Source: an uncultured Verrucomicrobiales bacterium (lineage in GTDB: Bacteria > Verrucomicrobiota > Verrucomicrobiia > Verrucomicrobiales > Akkermansiaceae). Taken from it: DNA of 32,615 nucleotides. The DNA is taken from the NCBI GenBank assembly GCA_937969495.1, contig CALBVY010000064.1, positions 1 through 32,615 on the forward strand, read 5' to 3'. Shown one piece after another: positions 9,366 to 18,885 of the stretch. The position numbers were made by a program, and so were the translations under genes. The notes under the pieces are model-generated. The model worked only from the letters and a program-made list of their open reading frames with translations. It did no database searches and was not told the DNA's origin. Every line of letters starts with the position of its first letter. Position 1 is the stretch's first letter.

Positions 9366-10222
9366 GATGACTTATTTTTAAGAATATTAATTAAGAACTT
9401 TGTATTACTCATCAGATACCTCATTAATAACCTCTTAGGCTCTTGAAAGACTCTGTAGAGCCACTCGAAGCCGGAGCGTTGGATCCAGTAAGGGGCTTGT
9501 TTGACTTGGTAGGACAAGAAGTCGAAGGCGGCTCCTACTCCTAAGAGGGTGGTGCCGTTGTTCCAGGTTTTGTTGAGGTCGGGGTATTTATCGAGGAGGC
9601 TTGCCATGAAGCGTTCTTGCTTCGGGGTGCTGAGGCCTACCCAGATGAGGTGAGGTTTGGTAGCGCTGAGCTGATTAACGAAATCTTGCTCTTCGTTTTC
9701 TGAAAGTGGGCGGAACGGTGGGGTGTAGGTGCCTGTTATATTGGACTGGGGGTATCGTCTAAGGAGGCAGGTCTTGAGCTCTTCGGCTACGCCATCGGCA
9801 CCGCCGTAGAAAAAGTGGCGAATTCCGCTACCTTCTGTTCTTCTGAAGATTTCATCCATAAGCTCGGGGCCGTAGACTCTGTCCATGTGCTGGTGGCCGT
9901 AAACGTATTTACCGATCCATACCATTGGCATACCATCAGGTGTGCTGAGGAAAGAACTGTTATGAATAGCTTTGAGCGCATCATCGTCTTGGGATTCCAT
10001 GACACCATGGACTCCTGTAATAGTAACGTAGCCTAAATGGTGAGGGTCTTCGCCAGCATGAACAATTTGTTCAATCGCGATATCTAGATTAAGCACTGAA
10101 ATACCTACGCCTAGAACGTCTATTCGAGAAACTGGTAATCTTTGTTTTTTAACCACGGAATACTCGGGAAGCACGGAATCGTTAGATTCTTGTATTGTGC
10201 TTTTTCTAGCCACGAATCGCAC
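9362..10222 (-). CDS. WecG/TagA/CpsF family glycosyltransferase (GT26), first copy
   Basis: The GT26 domain begins near residue 34 (IDVLGVGISVLN) and shows TPDGMPMVW (94-102, catalytic Asp96), RVYGPELM, and the C-terminal VKQAPYWIQRSGFEWLYR and QEPKRLLMRY. Enzymes of this family add a second sugar, such as ManNAc or ManNAcA, to undecaprenyl-linked sugar. The first 32 residues do not look like the family: they are encoded by a repeat sequence (see 10147-10232). No ATG lies between residue 1 and the domain, so the start is uncertain. It ends with TGA, overlapping the next gene by 4 bp. A more distant paralogue lies at 11352-12173. Confidence 0.88.
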   Translation of the reverse strand: MRFVARKSTIQESNDSVLPEYSVVKKQRLPVSRIDVLGVGISVLNLDIAIEQIVHAGEDPHHLGYVTITGVHGVMESQDDDALKAIHNSSFLSTPDGMPMVWIGKYVYGHQHMDRVYGPELMDEIFRRTEGSGIRHFFYGGADGVAEELKTCLLRRYPQSNITGTYTPPFRPLSENEEQDFVNQLSATKPHLIWVGLSTPKQERFMASLLDKYPDLNKTWNNGTTLLGVGAAFDFLSYQVKQAPYWIQRSGFEWLYRVFQEPKRLLMRYLMSNTKFLINILKNKSS

Positions 10223-10232
10223 GAATCTACAG
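10147..10232 (-). repeat. Two degenerate copies of an ATTC(C)GTG...ATTC(C)GTGG-TTAAAAA repeat
   Basis: On the minus strand, one unit reads ATTCGTG-CG-ATTCGTGG then CTAGAAAAAG. A second reads ATTCCGTG, ten bases, ATTCCGTGG then TTAAAAAACA. The two units share order and spacing logic and lie about 45 bp apart. They fall across the upstream gap and the first codons of the WecG-like gene. Repeats of this general form are common intergenic elements in environmental bacteria; that identification is from memory. Confidence 0.55.
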
Positions 10233-10336
10233 GGATTTTTGCTTGGTTAATATGTTTATATTGATTGCGGGAAACAGGAAATTTAACAGAATATTTCAGT
10301 GAGTATCCACTCATCTTATATGCTGAGCTTAATCTT

Positions 10337-11332
10337 TTAAAGAACCACGGTCTCGCCATGTTTACGTCGTTCGTATTGCTCTTTAATCCAGTGATAGGTA
10401 GCTTCCATGCCCGTGCGTAAATTGATTTCAGGTTCCCAGTTTAGGATACGATGAATCTCGGAGTTATCTGAATTACGTCCACGGACTCCCTGAGGAGCAT
10501 CGAGGTTATAGGTTCTCTTAACTTTAACACCTGCAATATCTTCCACGATATCAAGAAGGCCATTGATCGTCACCAATTCTGAGCGACCTAGGTTAAGAGG
10601 ATCTCTATGATTAGAGGCCATCAGCTTATCGATACCTGTAATACAATCGTCTATGTACATAAACGAACGAGTCTGCTCACCATCGCCCCATATTTCCATT
10701 TCCAGGTTACCGGTATCAATACACTCGATTACTTTCCTGCACATAGCGGCAGGAGCCTTTTCACGGCCCCCGTCCCATGTGCCATAAGGACCATAAACAT
10801 TGTGGAAACGATAAACGCGTGATTCAAAGCCAAAGTCTTCCTCGAAATTTTTACAAAGACGCTCAGAAAACAACTTCTCCCAACCGTAACCATTTTCAGG
10901 CATCGCTGGGTAGGCATCCTTTTCTTTGAGAGCGATCACTTCTGCATCTGTTTGTTTATAATCTGGATAAATGCATGCACTAGAAGAATAGAAATACTTA
11001 CTAACGCCATGATGTTTAGAGGCTTCTAGCATGTGTGTATTGATCAGCACGCTGAGCATACAGAGACTTTTATTATTTTCAATAAATCCCATTCCGCCCA
11101 TGTTACAAGCGAGACAATAAACTTCATCACAACCCTCAATCAGTTTAAAACAATGATCACGCAGGCCCATATCTGCGTGGTGGTTTTCTGCCTCTTCACA
11201 AAGTTGATACCATTGGTCTAGTGGTTTGATATCAGCTACAACAACGTCATGCCCACGCTCGATAAAAACTTTAACCAGTTGGCCACCTATAAATCCACCA
11301 CCACCGGCGACTAGTATACGTTTTTTGTTCAT
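10337..11332 (-). CDS. GDP-mannose 3,5-epimerase-like extended SDR epimerase
   Basis: This 331-residue extended SDR protein has the NAD-binding loop GGGGFIGG (residues 10-17), NMGGMGFIE (77-85), SSSACIYP (116-123) and YGWEK (149-153, Tyr149/Lys153). These segments, plus YRFHNVYGPYGTWDGGREKAPAA (174-196), match plant GDP-mannose 3,5-epimerase closely. Cys120 and Lys192 stand where the plant enzyme has its acid/base pair. That enzyme converts GDP-mannose to GDP-L-galactose and GDP-L-gulose. The gene sits between two WecG-like genes, downstream of gmd and fcl, which use the same GDP-mannose pool. Another GDP-sugar epimerase activity is possible. Confidence 0.82.
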   Translation of the reverse strand: MNKKRILVAGGGGFIGGQLVKVFIERGHDVVVADIKPLDQWYQLCEEAENHHADMGLRDHCFKLIEGCDEVYCLACNMGGMGFIENNKSLCMLSVLINTHMLEASKHHGVSKYFYSSSACIYPDYKQTDAEVIALKEKDAYPAMPENGYGWEKLFSERLCKNFEEDFGFESRVYRFHNVYGPYGTWDGGREKAPAAMCRKVIECIDTGNLEMEIWGDGEQTRSFMYIDDCITGIDKLMASNHRDPLNLGRSELVTINGLLDIVEDIAGVKVKRTYNLDAPQGVRGRNSDNSEIHRILNWEPEINLRTGMEATYHWIKEQYERRKHGETVVL

Positions 11333-11351
11333 ATTCTATTGGGTTTATGAT

Positions 11352-12173
11352 TTAATCTTTAGCCTTATCTTTACAAGTATACCAAATAAACAGGCTGTTA
11401 TAAGTAAAATATCGTTTAAACAATCTCTTAGGTTCTTTACAAAGTCGATAGGCCCATTCAATACCATATTTTTGTATCCAGGCAGGGGCTTGCTTGACTT
11501 CACCAGCGTGAAAGGCAAAGGCGGCGCCGATACCGAAGTAGACAGCGGGGGGGAGTTGATCTTTGTGTTTGGCAATCCAAGCTTCTTGCTTCGGGCAACC
11601 GAGACCTACCCAGACGAGATTGGCTCCAGAGTCTTTGACTTTTTGGCAAATACGATCGAATTCATCGGGTGGCCAGTCACCAAATGGTGGAGAATAAGAA
11701 CCTGCAATGACCGATTCGGGAAAATCATTCACGAATCTTTGCTCAAGCTTATCAAGGGTGCTTTGTTTACCTCCGAAAAGGAAATGTTTAAACTCGGGCT
11801 GACTTTGAGTGGCCTCAATCGTTTTAAGCATTAAAGTGGGCCCGTAGACACGATCTGTTAGCTTTTCTGTGTCCGGTAACTGACGATTGATGGCCCAGAC
11901 GAGGGGCATACCATCAGGGCAAATAAGATCGAATTTTGCCATCGTTTTGCCAAAATCTCTATCATGCCGAGCAAGAGTTACAACATGGGTGTTAGCTGCT
12001 TCTACAGCATAGGCTGTATCTGCCTTCAACGCTGCCTTTTTAATCCAAGTAATCGCAGTGCTATACGTGCTGACTGCTACGGGAAGACCAATAACGGAAA
12101 TTGTATCAAAAGCAGGCAGTTCTAAATTACCAGTATTTTGTTGAGAGGAAGGCATTGTGGAATCAAACACCAA
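11352..12173 (-). CDS. WecG/TagA/CpsF family glycosyltransferase (GT26), second copy
   Basis: This 273-residue protein has the GT26 domain from about residue 24. It carries AANTHVVTLAR, CPDGMPLVW (85-93, catalytic Asp87), DRVYGPTLM, FGGKQSTLDKLE, NLVWVGLGCPKQEAWI, and the C-terminal VKQAPAWIQKYGIEWAYR with KEPKRLFKRY. The last segment is thought to hold the membrane-associating arm in this family. It is clearly related to the copy at 9362-10222 but diverged over most of its length. It lies 19 bp upstream of the epimerase gene and 30 bp downstream of fcl. Having two GT26 enzymes in one operon suggests two different acceptors or donors. Confidence 0.9.
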   Translation of the reverse strand: MVFDSTMPSSQQNTGNLELPAFDTISVIGLPVAVSTYSTAITWIKKAALKADTAYAVEAANTHVVTLARHDRDFGKTMAKFDLICPDGMPLVWAINRQLPDTEKLTDRVYGPTLMLKTIEATQSQPEFKHFLFGGKQSTLDKLEQRFVNDFPESVIAGSYSPPFGDWPPDEFDRICQKVKDSGANLVWVGLGCPKQEAWIAKHKDQLPPAVYFGIGAAFAFHAGEVKQAPAWIQKYGIEWAYRLCKEPKRLFKRYFTYNSLFIWYTCKDKAKD

Positions 12174-12203
12174 AGAAAAACCAGAAATTACGGTACTCGA
12201 GAA

Positions 12204-13166
12204 TCAAACCTCCCGAACTTTCTCTGTAAGGAAACATTGGTAAGCATGAGCGAGTCCCTGTTCGAGATTGATGGTTGGCTTCCAATCAAGTGAGCGAAGA
12301 ATGCTGTTATCCATTAACTTTCGTGGGGTGCCATCTGGTTTGCTGGGGTCTTTTCCAATATTGCCATTAAACCCAACAGCCTTGGCAACAGCTTGGGCAA
12401 GTTCGAGGATGGTGATATCATCGCCATAGCCAACATTGACCCAATCGGGAGGGTTCTCGACTGCCATAAGGTGGAAGCATGCATCTGCTAGATCTTCTAC
12501 GTAGAGAAATTCACGGCGTGGAGTACCACTACCCCAGATAGTAACTGTTTCTGCTCCAGCTTCTTTTGCCTCGTGGAAGCGGCGGATCATGGCTGGAATG
12601 ACATGGGAATTTTCTGGATGGTAGTTATCGCCTGGGCCATAAAGGTTAGTTGGCATAGCGGAATGATATTTCACTCCATATTGTTGACGATAATGTTGGC
12701 ATAGTTTTAATCCCGCGATCTTGGCTACAGCGTAGGCTTCATTGGTAGGCTCCAGATCAGATGTTAGAAGACAACTTTCTGGCATCGGCTGAGGTGCTTG
12801 CTTTGGGTAAATACAGGAACTACCCAGAAAAAGTAACTCTGTGATCCCTGCCTGATAAGAGCCTTCAATAGCATTCGCAGCGATCATTAGGTTTTTATAA
12901 ATGAACTCTGCTGGATAAGTGCTATTAGCATGAATACCTCCTACCTTAGCGGCGGCGACAATGACCTGATCTGGCTTTTGCTCGGAGAGATAGGCGTGAG
13001 TCTGAGCCTGATTCGTGAGGTCTAGTTCATTACTCGCAGGCTGGAGAATATCCTTGTAGCCACGTTTTTCAGCAGCACGAATCAGGGCTGATCCTACCAT
13101 ACCGCCAGAACCGAGAATAAGGAGCTTAGTATTCATGTTAGAATGTTGCTGATAGTTTTCTTCCAT
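12204..13166 (-). CDS. fcl: GDP-L-fucose synthase
   Basis: This 320-residue extended SDR enzyme has [13 protein letters not shown] (residues 18-30), [16 protein letters not shown] (74-89), GSSCIYPK (115-122) and YAVAK (145-149). These are the motifs of GDP-4-keto-6-deoxymannose 3,5-epimerase/4-reductase. It makes GDP-L-fucose from the Gmd product with NADPH. The longest frame starts [10 protein letters not shown], but ATG at codon 11 (MNTKLLIL) gives the usual family N-terminus, so the real start may be 13136. It lies 27 bp after gmd, as expected for a functional pair. Also known as wcaG. Confidence 0.93.
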   Translation of the reverse strand: MEENYQQHSNMNTKLLILGSGGMVGSALIRAAEKRGYKDILQPASNELDLTNQAQTHAYLSEQKPDQVIVAAAKVGGIHANSTYPAEFIYKNLMIAANAIEGSYQAGITELLFLGSSCIYPKQAPQPMPESCLLTSDLEPTNEAYAVAKIAGLKLCQHYRQQYGVKYHSAMPTNLYGPGDNYHPENSHVIPAMIRRFHEAKEAGAETVTIWGSGTPRREFLYVEDLADACFHLMAVENPPDWVNVGYGDDITILELAQAVAKAVGFNGNIGKDPSKPDGTPRKLMDNSILRSLDWKPTINLEQGLAHAYQCFLTEKVREV

Positions 13167-13193
13167 TCTTTAAAAATGACTCAGTGAGTTATG

Positions 13194-14312
13194 CTACTCT
13201 TTAGCAACGGAAACATCGTACCCATGCGACTTTAGCAACGCGTGGCGTTTAGCGTGATCGAGATCATGAGCGACCATTTCTGCGCACATTTCTTCAACGG
13301 TAATTTCTGGTGCCCAGCCGAGTTTTTCCTTAGCCTTGGAAGGATCTCCTAAGAGGGTTTCAACTTCTGCGGGGCGGAAATAGCGCGGATCAACCTTAAC
13401 GATAACATCACCAAGTTTTACACCTGGTGTTTTTTCTGGATCAGCGATGGATACAATCTTAGCTGTTTCCTCGAGGCCTTCACCTGAGAATTCAAGTTCA
13501 ATTCCAGCTTCTTTGGCAGACAATGCTACAAAATCACGAACAGAAATTTGTTTCCCTGTGGCAATGACAAAATCATCTGGTGTATCCTGCTGGAGCATCA
13601 TCCACTGCATCCGAACGTAATCCTTAGCGTGGCCCCAATCGCGTAAAGCATCCATATTTCCTAGATAGAGACAAGACTCTAAACCCTGTGAAATATTTGC
13701 AATGGCACGAGTGATCTTACGCGTTACAAATGTTTCACCACGGCGTGGAGACTCATGATTGAAAAGAATACCATTACAGGCATACATCCCATATGATTCA
13801 CGGTAATTGACCGTAATCCAATAGGCATACATTTTTGCAACAGCATAGGGTGAGCGTGGATAAAAGGGTGTCGTCTCCTTCTGAGGGATTTCCTGAACCT
13901 CACCATACAGCTCAGAGGTAGATGCTTGGTAAAAGCGGGTCTTTTTCTCTAGCCCAAGAAAACGAATCGCCTCTAACAATCTCAATGTTCCCATAGCGTC
14001 AACATCTGCAGTATATTCAGGTGATTCAAAGGAAACAGCAACATGTGATTGCGCACCAAGATTATAAACTTCATCGGGCTGAACTTCGCTAATGATCCGC
14101 GTTAGATTTGAAGTATCGCTAAGATCACCATAATGAAGCTTAAAGCGTGCATTTTCAACTTGAGGATCCTGATAGATATGATCAACCCGCTCCGTGTTAA
14201 ATGATGAAGCACGACGTTTAATACCGTGTACTTCATAACCTTTCTCAAGAAGAAATTCGGCGAGATAGGAGCCGTCTTGACCCGTGATACCTGTAATAAG
14301 TGCTGTTTTCAT
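13194..14312 (-). CDS. gmd: GDP-mannose 4,6-dehydratase
   Basis: This 372-residue extended SDR protein has [13 protein letters not shown] (residues 7-19), [10 protein letters not shown] (61-70), QASTSELYG (129-137) and YAVAK (156-160). The [16 protein letters not shown] segment is diagnostic for Gmd. It converts GDP-D-mannose to GDP-4-dehydro-6-deoxy-D-mannose, the precursor of GDP-L-fucose and related deoxysugars. Length is normal. It is followed by fcl in the operon, so GDP-fucose is the likely product. No Shine-Dalgarno sequence is visible before the ATG. Confidence 0.96.
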   Translation of the reverse strand: MKTALITGITGQDGSYLAEFLLEKGYEVHGIKRRASSFNTERVDHIYQDPQVENARFKLHYGDLSDTSNLTRIISEVQPDEVYNLGAQSHVAVSFESPEYTADVDAMGTLRLLEAIRFLGLEKKTRFYQASTSELYGEVQEIPQKETTPFYPRSPYAVAKMYAYWITVNYRESYGMYACNGILFNHESPRRGETFVTRKITRAIANISQGLESCLYLGNMDALRDWGHAKDYVRMQWMMLQQDTPDDFVIATGKQISVRDFVALSAKEAGIELEFSGEGLEETAKIVSIADPEKTPGVKLGDVIVKVDPRYFRPAEVETLLGDPSKAKEKLGWAPEITVEEMCAEMVAHDLDHAKRHALLKSHGYDVSVAKE

Positions 14313-14345
14313 ATGGGGAACTAAAAATGATGGTTTACTGATTCA

Positions 14346-15275
14346 TTAAATTACGGATCTGAAATAGGCAATGGTACGATCTAGACCAGTATCGAGATCA
14401 ATTGTCGGTTGCCAGTCTAGTTTATTTTTCGCAAGGGTAATGTCAGGTTGGCGTTGTTTGGGATCATCACCTGGAAGCTCTCGAAAGACAAGTTTTGATG
14501 GGCCGCCTACTTTGGCCATCACCTGTTCAGCAAGTTCGAGCATGGTAAATTCATTTGGATTCCCGATATTGATAGGACCAGTTATTTCATCCTGATTCAT
14601 CAAGCGGATAAAACCTTCGATAAGATCATCGACGTAGCAGAATGAGCGTGTTTGCTGACCGTCTCCATAGATTGTAATATCATCACCGCGTAAAGCTTGA
14701 CAGATGAAATTCGACACCACCCGACCGTCTTCAGGGTTCATACGCGGACCGTAGGTATTAAAGATTCTGACAATTCTTATATCCACTCCATTCTGGCGAT
14801 GATAATCCATAAAAAGCGTCTCGGCGGCGCGTTTACCTTCATCATAACATGAGCGAATACCTATTGGGTTTACATTCCCCCAGTAAGATTCAGGCTGCGG
14901 ATGCACATCTGGATCACCATAAACTTCTGATGTGGATGCTTGGAAAACACGAGCCTTGCAGCGCTTCGCCAAGCCAAGACAATTAATTGCTCCCATCACT
15001 GAGGTCTTGATGGTTTTAATCGCGTTATACTGGTAATGCGGAGGTGATGCTGGGCATGCGAGATTATAAATCTGATCAACTTCAAATTTAAATGGATCAA
15101 TCACATCATGGCGGACTTGCTCAAACATTGGATTATCCAACAAATGAACGACATTTTGTTTACTCCCGGTAAAGTAATTATCTAAAGCAATGACTTCATT
15201 CCCAGCGGCTAATAATCTATCGCATAAATGTGAGCCTAAAAAGCCAGCTCCTCCAGTAACAAGTATTTTTTTCAT
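14346..15275 (-). CDS. UDP-glucuronate decarboxylase (UDP-xylose synthase)
   Basis: This 309-residue extended SDR enzyme has [12 protein letters not shown] (residues 6-17), the UXS signature [17 protein letters not shown] (70-86), [10 protein letters not shown] and the catalytic YDEGK (144-148). It decarboxylates UDP-glucuronate to UDP-xylose via a 4-keto intermediate. The substrate is produced by the UDP-glucose dehydrogenase encoded two genes upstream. Its ATG overlaps the TGA stop of the dTDP-glucose dehydratase-like gene as ATGA, indicating translational coupling. Length and motifs are complete. Confidence 0.93.
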   Translation of the reverse strand: MKKILVTGGAGFLGSHLCDRLLAAGNEVIALDNYFTGSKQNVVHLLDNPMFEQVRHDVIDPFKFEVDQIYNLACPASPPHYQYNAIKTIKTSVMGAINCLGLAKRCKARVFQASTSEVYGDPDVHPQPESYWGNVNPIGIRSCYDEGKRAAETLFMDYHRQNGVDIRIVRIFNTYGPRMNPEDGRVVSNFICQALRGDDITIYGDGQQTRSFCYVDDLIEGFIRLMNQDEITGPINIGNPNEFTMLELAEQVMAKVGGPSKLVFRELPGDDPKQRQPDITLAKNKLDWQPTIDLDTGLDRTIAYFRSVI

Positions 15276-16282
15276 TGTGTTTTGAAATTCTTTAAAAATG
15301 ATTTTACAGTCATCCTGAGTCCCTGCTCTAGAGAGAGCTTAGGTTTCCAGCCAAGCTGCGAGATTTTCCCCGCATTCATCGCATAACGCACATCGTGACC
15401 AGCGCGATCATCTACATACTCTATGAGCTGATGATATTTTCGCACTTCAGATTTTTCGCTAGAACGGACAAAGTTATCTAGGACCTCGCAAAGTTGGCTT
15501 ACTAGATGAATATTTTCCACTTCATCACCTGTGGAAATATTATAACTCTCTCCTATTTTCCCGTGGTCGAGGACATTTATTACAGCACGGGCATTATCAT
15601 CAACGTAGATCCAATCACGCACTTGAGATCCCGTTCCGAATATGGGAATACTTTTCTGAGCAAGAGCGTTAGAGATAACTTTAGGGATCAGCTTTTCCTC
15701 ATTCTGCCCAGGGCCATAATTATTAGAACTGTGTGTAACTAAAACTGGTATACCATATGTGCGCGCCCATGATCGCGTAAAATGATCTGCCGCAGCTTTA
15801 CTTGCTGCATAGGGAGAGCTTGGCCGATATGGCGATGATTCGTCTGCCCGTTCAAGGCCATCTAAATCACCGTAGACTTCATCAGTAGAAATTTGAAGGA
15901 ACCGAAATTGCTTTTTTTTTACTTCTGTTAATTTTGTGAAGTAATCACGCACCACTTCCAACATATGATAAGTTCCCGCGACATTACTGCGTAAGAACTT
16001 TTCAGGAGATTCGATAGAGCGATCCACGTGAGTTTCCGCAGCGGCATGGATGACGGCATCGATATTATATTCGTTCATCACCTGCTGCATGATCTTACGA
16101 TCACAAACATCAGCCTGAACAAATTGATAATGATGACTACCAGCACAATCTGCTAAACGTGTCAGATCTGCGGCATAGGTTAGCTTATCAACATTGACTA
16201 CGAGACCGCGGCCTTCGCGAACGAGTTGGCGGACAATGGCTGAAGCGATGAAACCTGCTCCGCCAGTGATCAATATATTCAT
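15272..16282 (-). CDS. rfbB: dTDP-glucose 4,6-dehydratase-like enzyme
   Basis: This 336-residue extended SDR protein has [12 protein letters not shown] (residues 5-16, third glycine replaced by Ala), [16 protein letters not shown] (81-96), [10 protein letters not shown] (131-140, Thr133/Asp134/Glu135 of the dehydratase site) and YAASK (158-162). It should form the 4-keto-6-deoxy nucleotide sugar that feeds the DegT aminotransferase encoded two genes upstream. No dTDP-glucose pyrophosphorylase gene is in the window, so the nucleotide could also be UDP. A TTAGGATT stretch before the ATG is one of the few Shine-Dalgarno-like motifs here. It overlaps uxs by 4 bp. Confidence 0.88.
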   Translation of the reverse strand: MNILITGGAGFIASAIVRQLVREGRGLVVNVDKLTYAADLTRLADCAGSHHYQFVQADVCDRKIMQQVMNEYNIDAVIHAAAETHVDRSIESPEKFLRSNVAGTYHMLEVVRDYFTKLTEVKKKQFRFLQISTDEVYGDLDGLERADESSPYRPSSPYAASKAAADHFTRSWARTYGIPVLVTHSSNNYGPGQNEEKLIPKVISNALAQKSIPIFGTGSQVRDWIYVDDNARAVINVLDHGKIGESYNISTGDEVENIHLVSQLCEVLDNFVRSSEKSEVRKYHQLIEYVDDRAGHDVRYAMNAGKISQLGWKPKLSLEQGLRMTVKSFLKNFKTQ

Positions 16283-16320
16283 AGATTAATCCTAACACCG
16301 GTATTTTTTATCGTCACCAG

Positions 16321-17706
16321 TTAACCTTTACCTATGGCATAGACAGAGAAGCCTTTTTTCTCAAGTGCCGCATGATCGAGTAAGTTACGCCCATCAAAGA
16401 GAAAGGCTGGCTTATACATTTCCTTGAGTACTTGATCAAAATCCACTTGAAGGAACTCGTCCCACTCTGTCAGAACAGCTACACCGTGTGCTCGTTCAGC
16501 AGCCTCTTCACAAGATGCACAGACAGTCAATTGTTTCTCAATAACTTCATCAGGAACGCCAACATATCGCAAATCTTCATGAATGAGAGTCTCTGGGACA
16601 CATGGGTCATAGAGTGCAACATGAGCACCTTCCAACAGTAGATCTTTACAGATATAAATGGCAGCAGATTCTCTTGTATCATTGGTGTCTTTCTTAAATG
16701 CAAAACCCCAAATTGCGATACGTTTACCACTTACGGTATTAAATAGCGTTTTGACAATTTTCTCCGTAAAGCGCGATTTCTGCCAATCATTCATCTTAAT
16801 GACCGACTCCCAGTATGCGGAGACTTCAGGCAGACCAAAATGCGCACAAAGATAGACTAAATTGAGAATATCCTTCTGGAAACACGATCCGCCAAAACCA
16901 ACAGAGGCTTTTAAAAACTTGGGTCCGATACGAGAATCCATCCCAATAGCGCGAGCGACTTCATCCACATCCGCCCCCGTGGTTTCACAAAGTGCGGAAA
17001 TAGAATTGATAGAAGAAATACGCTGCGCCAGAAAAGCGTTAGCTACTAATTTAGATAATTCTGACGACCAAAGGTTCGTGGTTAAGATACGCTCGCGTGG
17101 AATCCATTGGTTATAGACACTCACGAGTGTTTCCACTGCTGCATCGCCGGCCTCGGTTTTCTCACCGCCAATGAGAATCCGATCTGGATTTTGCAGATCC
17201 GCTATGGCGGTGCCCTCCGCAAGGAACTCAGGATTAGATAGCACCTGAAACTTTCCGCTCTCTGAATTAGCACTCAAGATAGCATGGAGAGCTTCAGCCG
17301 TTCTTACAGGGATAGTGCTTTTTTCAACGATAATTTTAGGACCCTTACAGACCTTAGCAATCATACGCGCAGCGGACTCGATGTAACAAAGGTCAGCAGC
17401 ACGGCCCGCACCCATACCATAAGTCTTGGTAGGGGTGCCCACGGCAACAAAGATAATATCAGCATCCGCAACCCGCTCTTCAACCTCTGTAGAGAAAAAT
17501 AAGTTTTTACCACGAGCCTCACTCACCACCTCAAAAAGGCCTGGTTCATAAACTGGTAAATCGTCAGAATTCCAGGCTGCGATCCGATGGCTATTAATAT
17601 CAACAACATCCACACGGATACTTGGACACTTGGCAGCGATCATCGCCATGGTCGGACCGCCAACGTAACCGGCGCCAATACAACAGATTTTTTTAGGTAG
17701 ATTCAT
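16321..17706 (-). CDS. ugd: UDP-glucose 6-dehydrogenase (animal-like type)
   Basis: This 461-residue protein has the NAD-binding loop GAGYVGGP (residues 11-18), [12 protein letters not shown] (128-139), [12 protein letters not shown] (157-168) and the catalytic cysteine in [18 protein letters not shown] (Cys275). The motif wording and length resemble animal UDP-glucose dehydrogenase more than the shorter bacterial Ugd forms. It oxidises UDP-glucose to UDP-glucuronate in two NAD-dependent steps, supplying uxs downstream. It starts 11 bp after the DegT stop. A TATAAT lies 5 bp before its ATG (17712-17717). Confidence 0.95.
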   Translation of the reverse strand: MNLPKKICCIGAGYVGGPTMAMIAAKCPSIRVDVVDINSHRIAAWNSDDLPVYEPGLFEVVSEARGKNLFFSTEVEERVADADIIFVAVGTPTKTYGMGAGRAADLCYIESAARMIAKVCKGPKIIVEKSTIPVRTAEALHAILSANSESGKFQVLSNPEFLAEGTAIADLQNPDRILIGGEKTEAGDAAVETLVSVYNQWIPRERILTTNLWSSELSKLVANAFLAQRISSINSISALCETTGADVDEVARAIGMDSRIGPKFLKASVGFGGSCFQKDILNLVYLCAHFGLPEVSAYWESVIKMNDWQKSRFTEKIVKTLFNTVSGKRIAIWGFAFKKDTNDTRESAAIYICKDLLLEGAHVALYDPCVPETLIHEDLRYVGVPDEVIEKQLTVCASCEEAAERAHGVAVLTEWDEFLQVDFDQVLKEMYKPAFLFDGRNLLDHAALEKKGFSVYAIGKG

Positions 17707-17711
17707 CGTTT

Positions 17712-17717
17712 ATTATA
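17712..17717 (-). promoter_or_regulatory. TATAAT -10 candidate just upstream of ugd
   Basis: A perfect TATAAT on the minus strand ends five bases before the ugd ATG, in the 11-bp gap after the DegT stop. If used, it would start transcription at or near the start codon, giving a leaderless ugd message. No convincing -35 is seen. Confidence 0.3.
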
Positions 17718-18830
17718 CTATGACTGAAATGATTTAAGTGCAGTGATTACAGCGTCTTGCTGCTCATGCGAAAGTTCAGGGTAAATAGGAATACTGAGCA
17801 CTTCCTTGGAAAGTTGATCTGTACTAGCCAGTGATGTGCGCTGATTACCTTCCAGATGGGCAAAGCACTGCTGCTGGTGCATCGGAATTGGATAGTAAAT
17901 TTCACAACCGACCCCTTGATTCCCTAGATAGTTTTTAAGTGCATCACGCTGCCCATTTTGCACGCGTAGTGTAAACTGATTCCAGATATGTGCATAGCCC
18001 TCTTGCTCAGTGGGGAGGATGATACTATCCAAGCTGGCTAATTGTTTTCTATAATACGCGGCATTTTCCTGACGCTGACGGATGTAATCTGCATAATGAG
18101 AAAACTTTACCCTCAGAAGGGCCGCTTGGAGAGCATCTAAACGGAAATTACCACCAATCATCTGATGATAATATCGAGGGTGCATTCCATGGTTCCGCAT
18201 CTTAGTGGCTATATCAGCCAGCTCATCATTTTGCGTAACCAGTAAACCTCCATCGCCGAGGCCTCCGAGATTTTTTGATGGGAAAAAACTGTAACTACCA
18301 AAATCAGACATCGCGCCACATGCCCGACCATTAAACTGCGCACCTAAAGATTGTGCGGTATCTTCGATGACTTTGAGCTCGTATTTCTTAGCAAAGACTT
18401 CGCATGCATCCATATCGACCGATTGTCCAAACAGATGCACAGGGATAATTGCCTTTGTTTTTTCTGACACACATTCTTCCGCTGATGCAAAATCAATGTT
18501 GAATGTATCTGGATGACAATCGCAAAAAACAGGCGTTGCCCCTGTGCGTGCAATACAGCCTGCCGTAGCAAAGAAAGTAAAGCTGGGGCATATCACCTCA
18601 TCTCCCACACCAATATCCATTGCCATCAAGGCTAACAAAATGGCATCTGTACCGGATGATAAGCCTATAGCGTGCTTCACTCCTAGGAACTCCGTCATAG
18701 CAGACTCAAACTGCTCGACCTCCGACCCCATGATAAAACGTCCAGTTTCCAGCACCCCATTAAATGCTGCCCGCAGCTCATCCGCGATCGGATGATTCTG
18801 AGCATTTACATCTAATAAAGGGACATTCAT
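17718..18830 (-). CDS. DegT/DnrJ/EryC1/StrS family PLP aminotransferase
   Basis: This 370-residue protein has the nucleotide-sugar aminotransferase pattern: GLSSGTDAILLAL (residues 56-68), EDTAQSLGA (156-164, Asp157 contacts the PLP nitrogen) and SFFPSKNLGGLGDGG (181-195, Lys186 forms the PLP Schiff base). It aminates a keto-sugar nucleotide, giving an amino-deoxy sugar. The 4,6-dehydratase two genes downstream is the likely source of the keto sugar. C3 versus C4 specificity cannot be told from sequence alone. It is the first gene of the polysaccharide operon as it stands, 55 bp past the IS200 transposase stop. Confidence 0.93.
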   Translation of the reverse strand: MNVPLLDVNAQNHPIADELRAAFNGVLETGRFIMGSEVEQFESAMTEFLGVKHAIGLSSGTDAILLALMAMDIGVGDEVICPSFTFFATAGCIARTGATPVFCDCHPDTFNIDFASAEECVSEKTKAIIPVHLFGQSVDMDACEVFAKKYELKVIEDTAQSLGAQFNGRACGAMSDFGSYSFFPSKNLGGLGDGGLLVTQNDELADIATKMRNHGMHPRYYHQMIGGNFRLDALQAALLRVKFSHYADYIRQRQENAAYYRKQLASLDSIILPTEQEGYAHIWNQFTLRVQNGQRDALKNYLGNQGVGCEIYYPIPMHQQQCFAHLEGNQRTSLASTDQLSKEVLSIPIYPELSHEQQDAVITALKSFQS

Positions 18831-18862
18831 AATGTTTTGTATCTAGAAGCTACAGTAAAGAA

Positions 18863-18882
18863 CCTCGGGGCAAGCCCCGAGG
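18863..18882. repeat. IS200-type end hairpin (right end), CAAG loop
   Basis: A perfect 8-bp stem, CCTCGGGG/CCCCGAGG, with a CAAG tetraloop lies three bases beyond the tnpA stop. A second hairpin with the same loop lies upstream of tnpA (19367-19382). Paired subterminal hairpins are the recognition sites of IS200/IS605 transposases. This one may also help stop tnpA transcription. Confidence 0.7.
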
Positions 18883-18885
18883 CAT

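Noticed and set aside
10120-10359. A 79-residue minus-strand frame between the epimerase and WecG-like genes
   Set aside because: It overlaps both neighbours in another frame and consists largely of repeat-derived sequence.
11226-11834. A 202-residue plus-strand frame over the end of the second WecG-like gene
   Set aside because: The minus strand carries GT26 and SDR motifs across the same region; the plus frame is a shadow.
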